DNA of 64,000 nt, taken from positions 1,736,001-1,800,000 of the forward strand of contig NZ_FXUY01000001.1 in assembly GCF_900182985.1 (NCBI RefSeq), read 5' to 3'. This document shows, piece after piece, positions 49,430 through 56,498 of the stretch; within the stretch, counting starts at the first letter, position 1, and each line of letters starts with the position of its first letter. Under the pieces are notes generated by a model, which made no database searches, was not told the origin of the DNA, and saw only the letters and a program-made list of their open reading frames with translations. A program made the translations under genes and the position numbers. Source of the stretch: Pseudomonas helmanticensis (GTDB lineage: Bacteria > Pseudomonadota > Gammaproteobacteria > Pseudomonadales > Pseudomonadaceae).

Positions 49430-49571
49430 AACGCTCTTCAACCAGAGAAACGGTCGCAGACTGTGCCAGTAAACGCTGTTTTCTGGCTTGAACAATCTTG
49501 CGCACTTGGAGGAAATCGCTTGGACTGGCCGTTCATCGGCCCACCGCTTGCAAGCTTTCGATGCTAGCAAC

Positions 49572-50546
49572 ATGCTGGCGCTGCATTTTCCCCAGGACAC
49601 CAAACCCGCCATGACCGCTATCGACAATGACGTGTACAAGACCCTGTTGGAATCGACCAAAGCCATTCCATGGCGGATCGACTGGAAAACCATGACCTTC
49701 AGCTACATCGGCCCGCAGATCGAAACCCTGCTCGGCTGGCAGCAGGACAGTTGGGTCGGGGTCAATGACTGGGTCGAGCGCATGCACCCGGACGATCGCG
49801 ATTACGTCGTCGAATTCTGCGTGTCGCAGTCGCGTGCCGGCGTCGATCATGAAGCCGATTATCGTGCCCTCACCAGCAGCGGCGACTACGTGTGGATCCG
49901 CGATGTGGTGCACGTGGTGCGCAAGGACGGCGAAGTCGAAGCGCTGGTCGGCTTCATGTTCGATATCAGCGAACGCAAGAAAACCGAAGAGCATCTGATC
50001 CGATTGCAGAAGCAACTCGAAGAGTATTCCTTTCAGGACGGGCTCACCGGCATCGCCAACCGTCGCATGTTCGACACGATTCTCGAACGCGAGTGGGCCA
50101 GTGCACAACGCAGCGGATTACCGCTGTCACTGCTGGTGCTCGACATCGACTACTTCAAGCAATACAACGACCACTACGGCCACATCAAAGGTGACGAATG
50201 CCTGCGCCAGGTCGCCAAGACGCTATCGCTCGCGGCCAACCGGCCACGGGATTTCATCGCGCGTATTGGCGGTGAAGAATTTGTCTGGCTGTTGCCCGAA
50301 ACCGATGCCGAGTCGGCGCGTCTGGTGGCACGCAAATGCCTGCACTTGATTCGTCAGCAACAGATTGCACACGCGCATTCTGCGGTGTCGTCGCTGGTCA
50401 GCCTCAGCCTGGGCGTTGGCACGACGCAAGCCGCTGCCGGCGACGACCCTCTGCACTTCGTCGAACAGGTCGACAAACTGCTCTATCAAGCCAAGCACAA
50501 CGGGCGCATGCGCGCCGAATTCGCTGATTTTCGCACTGACGTTTAA
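49572..50546 (+). CDS. PAS-GGDEF diguanylate cyclase
   Basis: The 324-aa protein has an N-terminal PAS domain (about residues 20-140, with WRIDWKTMTFSYIGPQIE and WVERMHPDDRDY) and a GGDEF domain with the active-site signature GGEEF near residue 230. The inhibitory I-site RxxD is present as RPRD, five residues before GGEEF. It makes cyclic di-GMP from GTP, with product inhibition; no EAL domain and no membrane segment are seen, so it is cytoplasmic. An in-frame ATG at 49611 is also possible. It is divergent from azlC. Confidence 0.92.
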   Translation: MLALHFPQDTKPAMTAIDNDVYKTLLESTKAIPWRIDWKTMTFSYIGPQIETLLGWQQDSWVGVNDWVERMHPDDRDYVVEFCVSQSRAGVDHEADYRALTSSGDYVWIRDVVHVVRKDGEVEALVGFMFDISERKKTEEHLIRLQKQLEEYSFQDGLTGIANRRMFDTILEREWASAQRSGLPLSLLVLDIDYFKQYNDHYGHIKGDECLRQVAKTLSLAANRPRDFIARIGGEEFVWLLPETDAESARLVARKCLHLIRQQQIAHAHSAVSSLVSLSLGVGTTQAAAGDDPLHFVEQVDKLLYQAKHNGRMRAEFADFRTDV

Positions 50547-50598
50547 GCCCCTGACGGGCGTAACATAGCGCCATTCACACTCGCGTCAGGGAGACCAC

Positions 50599-50973
50599 AT
50601 GCTGTACCGAATCGCAGCCGACGGGCTGGTGCTATTTCATTTGTGCTTTATTTTGTTCGTGCTGTTTGGCGGGTTGCTGGTGCTGAAATGGCCGCGAATG
50701 ATGTGGCTGCATTTGCCGGCAGCGGCCTGGGGCGTGGCGGTCGAGGTGTTGCACCTGACCTGCCCGCTGACCTACTGGGAAAACCTCATGCGCCACGCCG
50801 CCGGGCAGACCGAATACGCCGGCGGTTTCATCGAGCATTACGTCTGGCCGATCATCTATCCGGCGGGGCTGACCCCGCAGATTCAACTGGCACTGGGCAG
50901 CGTGGTGCTGGCGGTCAACCTGCTGGTGTATGGCCGTTTGATCCGCTCATGGAGGCTGCGCCGAGCGCTGTAA
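50599..50973 (+). CDS. DUF2784 membrane protein
   Basis: The 124-aa protein begins MLYRIAADGLVLFHLCFILF and has about three or four hydrophobic segments plus the conserved CPLTYWEN and FIEHYVWPIIYP motifs of DUF2784. Its function is unknown. The ATG follows CAGGGAGACCAC. A CCCTGACG/CGTCAGGG dyad (50549-50591) covers this site. It is convergent with zero spacing to the DUF3087 gene, whose stop begins at the next base. Confidence 0.87.
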   Translation: MLYRIAADGLVLFHLCFILFVLFGGLLVLKWPRMMWLHLPAAAWGVAVEVLHLTCPLTYWENLMRHAAGQTEYAGGFIEHYVWPIIYPAGLTPQIQLALGSVVLAVNLLVYGRLIRSWRLRRAL

Positions 50974-51501
50974 TCAACGCGACTTCTGCTTCAGGGCTTC
51001 CAGCCAGGCCGGGTCGAGTCGCTTCTGCTCAGTGTCGAGACCCAACGCCTGCATCCGCTCCTTGTGCGCTTCGACTTCCCGCCACAGTTGTCCATGATCG
51101 CTGGAGTTACCGTCCAGTTCATGCATTTGTGTCAGCCCCAGATGATAGAAGCGCAACACTTTCACTGCCGTCGGATCATTCTTCTCGACGGCTGCCGTCA
51201 CCTGATGCATCACATTGGTGATGCTCATCAGGTTGCGCTTGAGCCGCCAGCTGTACACCGCCGGGGCCATCCAGCTCTGATTCCAGAAGCGCCCGCGCAG
51301 CAACGCCGCCGTCAGCAGGAACGCGACGAACACGCCACCGACGTTGAACCGCAGATTATCGCCACCAGGCTCGCCGAACAGCGCCACTGCGACGCTGGAA
51401 AACAACATCGCCAGCACCAGGAACAGCACGGCGATGATGATCGTGCTGCGCCGGGTCTGCTGGCGAAAAGTGGCGGCGTCCATTGGCTGAATCTCGAACA
51501 T
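50974..51501 (-). CDS. DUF3087 membrane protein
   Basis: The 175-aa protein starts MFEIQPMDAATFRQQTRRST, has two hydrophobic segments (STIIIAVLFLVLAMLFSSVA and NVGGVFVAFLLTAALL, about 20-40 and 50-70) and a helical soluble C-terminal half (HLGLTQMHELDGNSSDHGQL). This is DUF3087, known in gammaproteobacteria without a function. ATG at 51501 is preferred over the GTG at 51504 because AAGGAAG lies 9 bases upstream. Confidence 0.87.
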   Translation of the reverse strand: MFEIQPMDAATFRQQTRRSTIIIAVLFLVLAMLFSSVAVALFGEPGGDNLRFNVGGVFVAFLLTAALLRGRFWNQSWMAPAVYSWRLKRNLMSITNVMHQVTAAVEKNDPTAVKVLRFYHLGLTQMHELDGNSSDHGQLWREVEAHKERMQALGLDTEQKRLDPAWLEALKQKSR

Positions 51502-51724
51502 CACAAATGACTTCCTTGAGCGACAAAAGGGGCAACGGAAAAAACTCGCCGGCGCATTATCGCCTCTGCGAGGGATTTAGCTATGCTGGGGCTCCTTTTC
51601 ATCTTTTCAGCGTCCAACGGGGACATGGCGGTACAGCGCAGATCGTGCCATCTTCATTCATGGATACACACTATTCGGATGCCATCGCCTAGTCTTGAGA
51701 TGACATCGTTTTAAGGATCATTGC

Positions 51725-53098
51725 ATGACCCAACGACACGTAATCAATGCCTCGGTCAGCCCGAAAGGCAGCCTGGAAACCCTTTCTCAACGTGAAGTCC
51801 AGCAACTGAGCGAAGCCGGATCCGGCAGCACCTACACCCTCTTCCGCCAGTGCGCCCTGGCCATCCTCAACACCGGCGCCCATGTCGATAATGCCAAGAC
51901 CATCCTCGAAGCCTACAAGGACTTCGAAATCCGCATTCACCAACAGGATCGCGGCGTACGCCTGGAGCTGCTGAACGCTCCGGCCGACGCGTTCGTCGAC
52001 GGCGAGATGATCGCCAGCACCCGTGAAATGCTCTTCAGCGCCCTGCGCGACATCGTCTACACCGAAAACGAACTCGACAGCCAACGCATCGACCTCAGCA
52101 CCTCGCAAGGCATCAGCGACTACGTTTTCCACCTGCTACGCAACGCGCGCACCCTGCGCCCGGGCGTTGAGCCGAAAATCGTGGTGTGCTGGGGCGGCCA
52201 CTCGATCAACACCGAAGAATACAAATACACCAAGAAAGTCGGCCACGAACTGGGCCTGCGCAGCCTCGACATCTGCACCGGTTGCGGCCCCGGTGTGATG
52301 AAAGGCCCGATGAAAGGCGCAACCATCGCCCACGCCAAACAGCGTATTCATGGCGGGCGTTATCTCGGTCTGACCGAGCCGGGCATTATCGCGGCTGAGG
52401 CGCCGAACCCGATCGTCAACGAACTGGTGATCCTGCCGGACATCGAAAAACGTCTGGAAGCGTTCGTGCGTGTCGGCCACGGCATCATCATCTTCCCGGG
52501 CGGTGCCGGGACGGCGGAAGAGTTCCTTTACCTGCTCGGCATCCTCATGCACCCGGACAACGCCGGCCTGCCGTTCCCGGTGATCCTCACGGGGCCGAAG
52601 CATGCCGCGCCGTATCTGGAGCAGCTCGACGCCTTCGTCACCGCGACCCTCGGCGAAGCGGCCAAGCAGCACTACGAAATCATCATCGACGACCCGGCCG
52701 AAGTCGCGCGGCAGATGACTCAAGGGCTGAAAGCGGTGAAGCAGTTCCGTCGCGAGCGCAACGACGCGTTTCACTTCAACTGGCTGCTGAAGATCGACGA
52801 AGGCTTCCAGCGTCCATTCGATCCGACCCACGAAAACATGGCCAACCTGAAACTGCACCGCGACCAGCCACCTCATGAACTGGCGGCGAATCTGCGTCGG
52901 GCGTTCTCAGGTATCGTTGCCGGCAACGTCAAGGACAAGGGCATTCGCCTGATCGAAGAACACGGGCCGTACCAGATCCGTGGTGACGCAGCGATCATGC
53001 AACCGCTCGATGCGCTGCTCAAAGCTTTCGTCGCCCAGCACCGGATGAAACTGCCGGGTGGCGCGGCGTATGTGCCGTGTTATCGCGTGGTGGCGTAA
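51725..53098 (+). CDS. ppnN: Nucleotide 5'-monophosphate nucleosidase PpnN
   Basis: The 457-aa protein joins a unique N-terminal domain (1-145), a central LOG domain with PGGAGTAEE at residues 258-266 (the nucleotide-binding catalytic motif shared with plant LOG) and a C-terminal domain, matching PpnN (YgdH). PpnN splits purine and pyrimidine monophosphates to base and ribose 5-phosphate, and is activated by (p)ppGpp. It is monocistronic; the preceding 220 bases have no clear gene, only a poor 69-aa frame, and a TAAGGA site directly before ATTGCATG. Confidence 0.93.
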   Translation: MTQRHVINASVSPKGSLETLSQREVQQLSEAGSGSTYTLFRQCALAILNTGAHVDNAKTILEAYKDFEIRIHQQDRGVRLELLNAPADAFVDGEMIASTREMLFSALRDIVYTENELDSQRIDLSTSQGISDYVFHLLRNARTLRPGVEPKIVVCWGGHSINTEEYKYTKKVGHELGLRSLDICTGCGPGVMKGPMKGATIAHAKQRIHGGRYLGLTEPGIIAAEAPNPIVNELVILPDIEKRLEAFVRVGHGIIIFPGGAGTAEEFLYLLGILMHPDNAGLPFPVILTGPKHAAPYLEQLDAFVTATLGEAAKQHYEIIIDDPAEVARQMTQGLKAVKQFRRERNDAFHFNWLLKIDEGFQRPFDPTHENMANLKLHRDQPPHELAANLRRAFSGIVAGNVKDKGIRLIEEHGPYQIRGDAAIMQPLDALLKAFVAQHRMKLPGGAAYVPCYRVVA

Positions 53099-53121
53099 CA
53101 CTTTCAGCCACGACGCGACAA

Positions 53122-53212
53122 ATGTAGGAGTGAGCCTGCTCGCGATAGCAATCTGTCAGTCACCTTATATATGACTGAACCACCGCTATCGCGAGCAGGC
53201 TCACTCCTACAG
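53122..53212. repeat. REP doublet (REPIN)
   Basis: TGTAGGAGTGAGCCTGCTCG and its inverted partner enclose a centre CTGTCAG...CTGAAC that resembles those at 30067 and 35166. A further single copy (GTGGGAGCCAGCCCTGCTGG) stands at 53253-53275. Confidence 0.9.
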
Positions 53213-53297
53213 GGATTTGGGTGCACACAAATTTTGCACTCACCCAGATCCAATGTGGGAGCCAGCCCTGCTGGCGATGGCGCCTGAAGGAACAACC

Positions 53298-54692
53298 TCA
53301 GCCCACCAACCGTAACGCCAACGCCTTCGCCTGCAACGCCACATCCGTCACCGCCGTACTCTCCCACCACATCCCGCGTAACGGCGGCCCCATCGCAAAC
53401 ACCCGGCTGGACGCCCGCCCGTCGGCATCCAGCACGGCGCCATCCACCGCCGCCGCAATCCCCAACGCCAACGGCCCCGGCTGTATCAAGCCGCGCGCCA
53501 GCAATTGTTGCGGCAACGGCCGCGCCACCCGGCGCCAGTCGTATTCGATGCCACTGGAATTGATCAGCGCCGCCCCCTGCACCACGCAGGTTTCAGACTC
53601 ACCGCGACGTCGAATGCGAATGCTGATGCCATCTTTCGAATTCGGCTCAAGCCCTTTGAATGAAGCCGCCTGAATCCGTAGACGTCCTTCACCGTGCAGC
53701 CGCTCGACCAACGCCGCGCTCAAAGGTGGCGAGCGATGGTGATGGCTCTCCCACCACGGCCGCACATGGCGTACGAATTGTCGCCGCTGCACGTCAGTCG
53801 CCTGACTCCACAAGCGGGCGATATGCACCCGCACCGTGTCCAGCGGCGCCTGCCAGTCGACACCCTGAGCGATCGCGGCGCGACAGTGTCGGCGCAACTC
53901 GCGCAACAACTGCCGTGGTGTACGAATGCTCTTATCGTCGCCGAGAAAGTCCGGCCACGCCGGCGGCTGGCGGCGCGCATGGGGCAACAGGCCATGCCGG
54001 GAAAACACCTCGATCGGCCCGCGATGCCCCGCCTGCTCGAGCGATACCACGGCGTCGACCATGGTCAGTCCGGAACCGATGATCAGCACGCTCGCCTGCG
54101 GATCGAGTTGGCGCATGGCCGCGACGTTCCATGGGTCCAGCGCGGCGGCGTTGAGGCCACTGGAGTGTTTCTGCGCAGTGCGCGCGGCAGGGAACATGCC
54201 GGTGGCGAGTACCGCACAAGCACCTCGCAACGATTGGCCATCGCTCAAGCTGAGCAACACCGCATCGGCATCGGTTTGCAGGTCCAGCACTTCGGCGCAA
54301 ATGTGCTCGACCGTCGACCCCTGCTGCGCCCCCACCCGTCGGGCTTCAGCCAGGCGCTGCTGCACATACACGCCAAACAGTCCGCGCGGTGGAAACAGCT
54401 CGCTGATCGGCACGTTCTGTTCGGCAGACTCTGGCCAGCCGCCAGCCGCAATATGTTCAGTCAGCCATTGCGTGAGGTCATCGGGGTTATCCGGATCGAC
54501 GCTCATCCGCGCCGCATTGCCATTCAGCGTATGGCCCAGCTCGACTGCGCTATACGCCTCGCCGCGTCCGAGTTCGGCACGCGGCTCGATGATCAGGATT
54601 GTTCGCCGCCCTGCCTGACGCAGCAATTGCACGGCCAGCATCGTGCCGCTGAGGCCGCCACCGATGATCATAATGTCCGCGTCGCACGCCAT
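53298..54692 (-). CDS. FAD/NAD(P)-binding protein
   Basis: The 464-aa protein starts MACDADIMIIGGGLSGTMLA (FAD motif near residue 10), a further dinucleotide motif VLIIGSGLTMVDAVV near residue 200, and a C-terminal segment FAMGPPLRGMWWESTAVTDV. This is the NAD_binding_9 type of FAD/NAD(P)-dependent proteins found with GNAT or cupin genes. It lies immediately after the XRE-cupin gene on the same strand (the next base follows the upstream stop), so both are one transcript. The substrate is unknown. Confidence 0.85.
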   Translation of the reverse strand: MACDADIMIIGGGLSGTMLAVQLLRQAGRRTILIIEPRAELGRGEAYSAVELGHTLNGNAARMSVDPDNPDDLTQWLTEHIAAGGWPESAEQNVPISELFPPRGLFGVYVQQRLAEARRVGAQQGSTVEHICAEVLDLQTDADAVLLSLSDGQSLRGACAVLATGMFPAARTAQKHSSGLNAAALDPWNVAAMRQLDPQASVLIIGSGLTMVDAVVSLEQAGHRGPIEVFSRHGLLPHARRQPPAWPDFLGDDKSIRTPRQLLRELRRHCRAAIAQGVDWQAPLDTVRVHIARLWSQATDVQRRQFVRHVRPWWESHHHRSPPLSAALVERLHGEGRLRIQAASFKGLEPNSKDGISIRIRRRGESETCVVQGAALINSSGIEYDWRRVARPLPQQLLARGLIQPGPLALGIAAAVDGAVLDADGRASSRVFAMGPPLRGMWWESTAVTDVALQAKALALRLVG

Positions 54693-55268
54693 TCAAATCA
54701 CCACATTACGCACAAACCGCGCCGCGACTTCGCCATCGTTGCGATAGGAATGCGGTTGGTTACTGGCAAACATGAAAAACTCCCCCGTGCCGATTTGTTG
54801 CGGCTGATCGCCGAGCATCAGCGTCAGGCACCCTTCGAAGACGAAAATCTGCTCGCTCCAGCCCTCGGCATCCGCTTGCGAGGGATAGACCTCGCCCGGC
54901 TGCAGGCACCACTCCCACTGTTCGACTTCGCGGGTGGCGGTGGCTTTCGACAGCAGCACCGCTTTACTGCCGGGAATCGATCCCGCCCATGCCACTTCGT
55001 TGATCCGGCTCGGGTCGCGGGCGTCCGGCGCCTGGATCAGATCGCTGAAGGCGACGTCGAGCGCCTCGGCGACGCGGTCGAGGGTGGTCAGGCTGACATT
55101 CTTCTCGCCCGCTTCGATCGCCACCAGCATCCGCCGACTGACTCCGGATTTTTCCGCCAGCGCGGTCTGGCTCATGTCCGCGGCGTGGCGCAGGCGTCGA
55201 ACATTCTGGCTGACATGTTGCAGAACGGAAGTTCGTTGAGTCGAATCTTTGGGCACTATATTGCTCAC
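54693..55268 (-). CDS. XRE family regulator with C-terminal cupin
   Basis: The 191-aa protein has an N-terminal XRE helix-turn-helix (QNVRRLRHAADMSQTALAEK, then SGVSRRMLVAIEAG) and a C-terminal cupin_2 domain (EWCLQPGEVYPSQADAEGWS, EQIFVFEGCLTLMLG, GTGEFFMFASNQPHSY). Such regulators sense small ligands and often control nearby amino-acid exporters or oxidases. The start is taken as GTG 55268; a GTG at 55256 is equally possible, and no strong ribosome binding site is seen for either. It is divergent from the EamA exporter and upstream of a FAD/NAD(P)-binding gene. Confidence 0.82.
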   Translation of the reverse strand: MSNIVPKDSTQRTSVLQHVSQNVRRLRHAADMSQTALAEKSGVSRRMLVAIEAGEKNVSLTTLDRVAEALDVAFSDLIQAPDARDPSRINEVAWAGSIPGSKAVLLSKATATREVEQWEWCLQPGEVYPSQADAEGWSEQIFVFEGCLTLMLGDQPQQIGTGEFFMFASNQPHSYRNDGEVAARFVRNVVI

Positions 55269-55339
55269 TTGGTGAGGTTGGGCAGTATACTGCGCAACGT
55301 TGGGCGCATTGTGCGTCCTCCTTTTTATAGTGCGCAAGG
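55247..55339. promoter_or_regulatory. Three motif copies between XRE-cupin and EamA genes
   Basis: TATAGTGCCCAAAG (minus strand, 55247-55260), TATACTGCGCAACG (plus, 55286-55299) and TATAGTGCGCAAGG (plus, 55326-55339) share TATA-GTGC-CAA and have centres about 39 and 40 bases apart, close to four helical turns. They cover both start regions, so they may be sites of the XRE-cupin protein controlling itself and the exporter. Confidence 0.55.
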
Positions 55340-55341
55340 TC

Positions 55342-56280
55342 ATGACGTCGCAGAACACTTCCCCCACCTCCCTCCGCTTCTCCCGCTTCAGCAAGGCCGA
55401 GTGCGTGCTGGTACTGATCACCATGGTCTGGGGCGGCACGTTTTTACTGGTTCAGCACGCGATGACCGTCAGCGGGCCGATGTTTTTCGTTGGCCTGCGC
55501 TTTGCGGCGGCAGCGTGCATCGTGGCGCTGTTCTCATGGCGTCACTTGCGCGAATTGACCCTGTTCGAACTCAAGGCCGGCGCCTTTATCGGTGTGGCGA
55601 TCATGCTCGGTTACGGCTTGCAGACCGTCGGTTTGCAAACGATTCCGAGCAGTCAGTCGGCGTTCATCACGGCGTTGTACGTGCCCTTCGTGCCGTTATT
55701 GCAATGGCTGGTGCTCGGACGCCGACCGGGGTTGATGCCGAGCATCGGCATCATGCTGGCGTTTACCGGTTTGATGCTGTTGTCGGGGCCGTCCGGGGCC
55801 TCGCTGAATTTCACTCCCGGCGAGATTGCCACGCTGATCAGCGCCATCGCGATTGCCGCCGAGATCATTTTGATCAGCACCTATGCCGGCCAAGTGGATG
55901 TGCGCCGGGTCACCGTGGTGCAACTCGCGACGACGTCGGTGCTGTCGTTTCTGCTGGTGGTGCCGACGGGCGAAATGATTGCGGACTTTTCCTGGACGCT
56001 GCTGGTGACGGCGCTGGGCCTGGGCGCCGCGAGCGCGGCGATTCAGGTGGCGATGAACTGGGCGCAGAAAAGTGTTTCGCCGACGCGGGCGACGTTGATC
56101 TATGCCGGGGAGCCAGTGTGGGCCGGGATTGTCGGGCGGATTGCCGGCGAGCGCTTGCCGGCGATTGCGCTGGTGGGGGCCGGGTTGATTGTTGCGGCGG
56201 TGATTGTCAGTGAGTTGAAGACCAAGGGTAAGGTTGTAGCAGAGGTCGATGAAGGGTTGGAGAGCGAGAGCAGTAACTGA
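55342..56280 (+). CDS. EamA family DMT exporter
   Basis: The 312-aa protein has about ten hydrophobic helices in two EamA repeats (VLVLITMVWGGTFLLVQHAM first, SAIAIAAEIILISTYAGQVD second), the RhaT/YdcZ-like drug/metabolite transporter fold. It would export an amino acid or small metabolite. The start at 55342 (MTSQNTSPTSL) is preferred because upstream frame sequence crosses the shared motifs. It is divergent from the XRE-cupin gene, which likely regulates it. AAGG three bases before the ATG is a poor ribosome binding site. Confidence 0.87.
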   Translation: MTSQNTSPTSLRFSRFSKAECVLVLITMVWGGTFLLVQHAMTVSGPMFFVGLRFAAAACIVALFSWRHLRELTLFELKAGAFIGVAIMLGYGLQTVGLQTIPSSQSAFITALYVPFVPLLQWLVLGRRPGLMPSIGIMLAFTGLMLLSGPSGASLNFTPGEIATLISAIAIAAEIILISTYAGQVDVRRVTVVQLATTSVLSFLLVVPTGEMIADFSWTLLVTALGLGAASAAIQVAMNWAQKSVSPTRATLIYAGEPVWAGIVGRIAGERLPAIALVGAGLIVAAVIVSELKTKGKVVAEVDEGLESESSN

Positions 56281-56289
56281 AAGCAAGAT

Positions 56290-56360
56290 CAAAAGATCGC
56301 AGCCTGCGGCAGCTCCTACACGGGATCAATGCAGGAGCTGCCGCAGGCTGCGATCTTTTC
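56290..56360. repeat. Inverted repeat pair of the GGAGCTGCCGAAGGCTGCGATC family
   Basis: AAAAGATCGCAGCCTGCGGC and its complement enclose CACGGGATCAATG, between the EamA and Mrp genes. Confidence 0.9.
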
Positions 56361-56498
56361 GGCCCTTTTGATTTCTTCGAAACAAGGCTAAACATTAACT
56401 ATTCAGACTACTTTGTAGGATTCTGAGACATCCTGGCGTTTGGTGATCGGGGAGCTGGCACGTATGATGCTTCACAAACTTCCGCAGATTAGAAGCCT

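Noticed and set aside
51483..51692. 69-aa plus-strand frame upstream of ppnN
   Set aside because: It overlaps the start of the DUF3087 gene, has no ribosome binding site and no recognisable features.
53694..56213. 839-aa plus-strand open frame across the FAD-binding, XRE and EamA genes
   Set aside because: It is antisense to two real genes and out of frame with the third, with Arg/His-rich composition.
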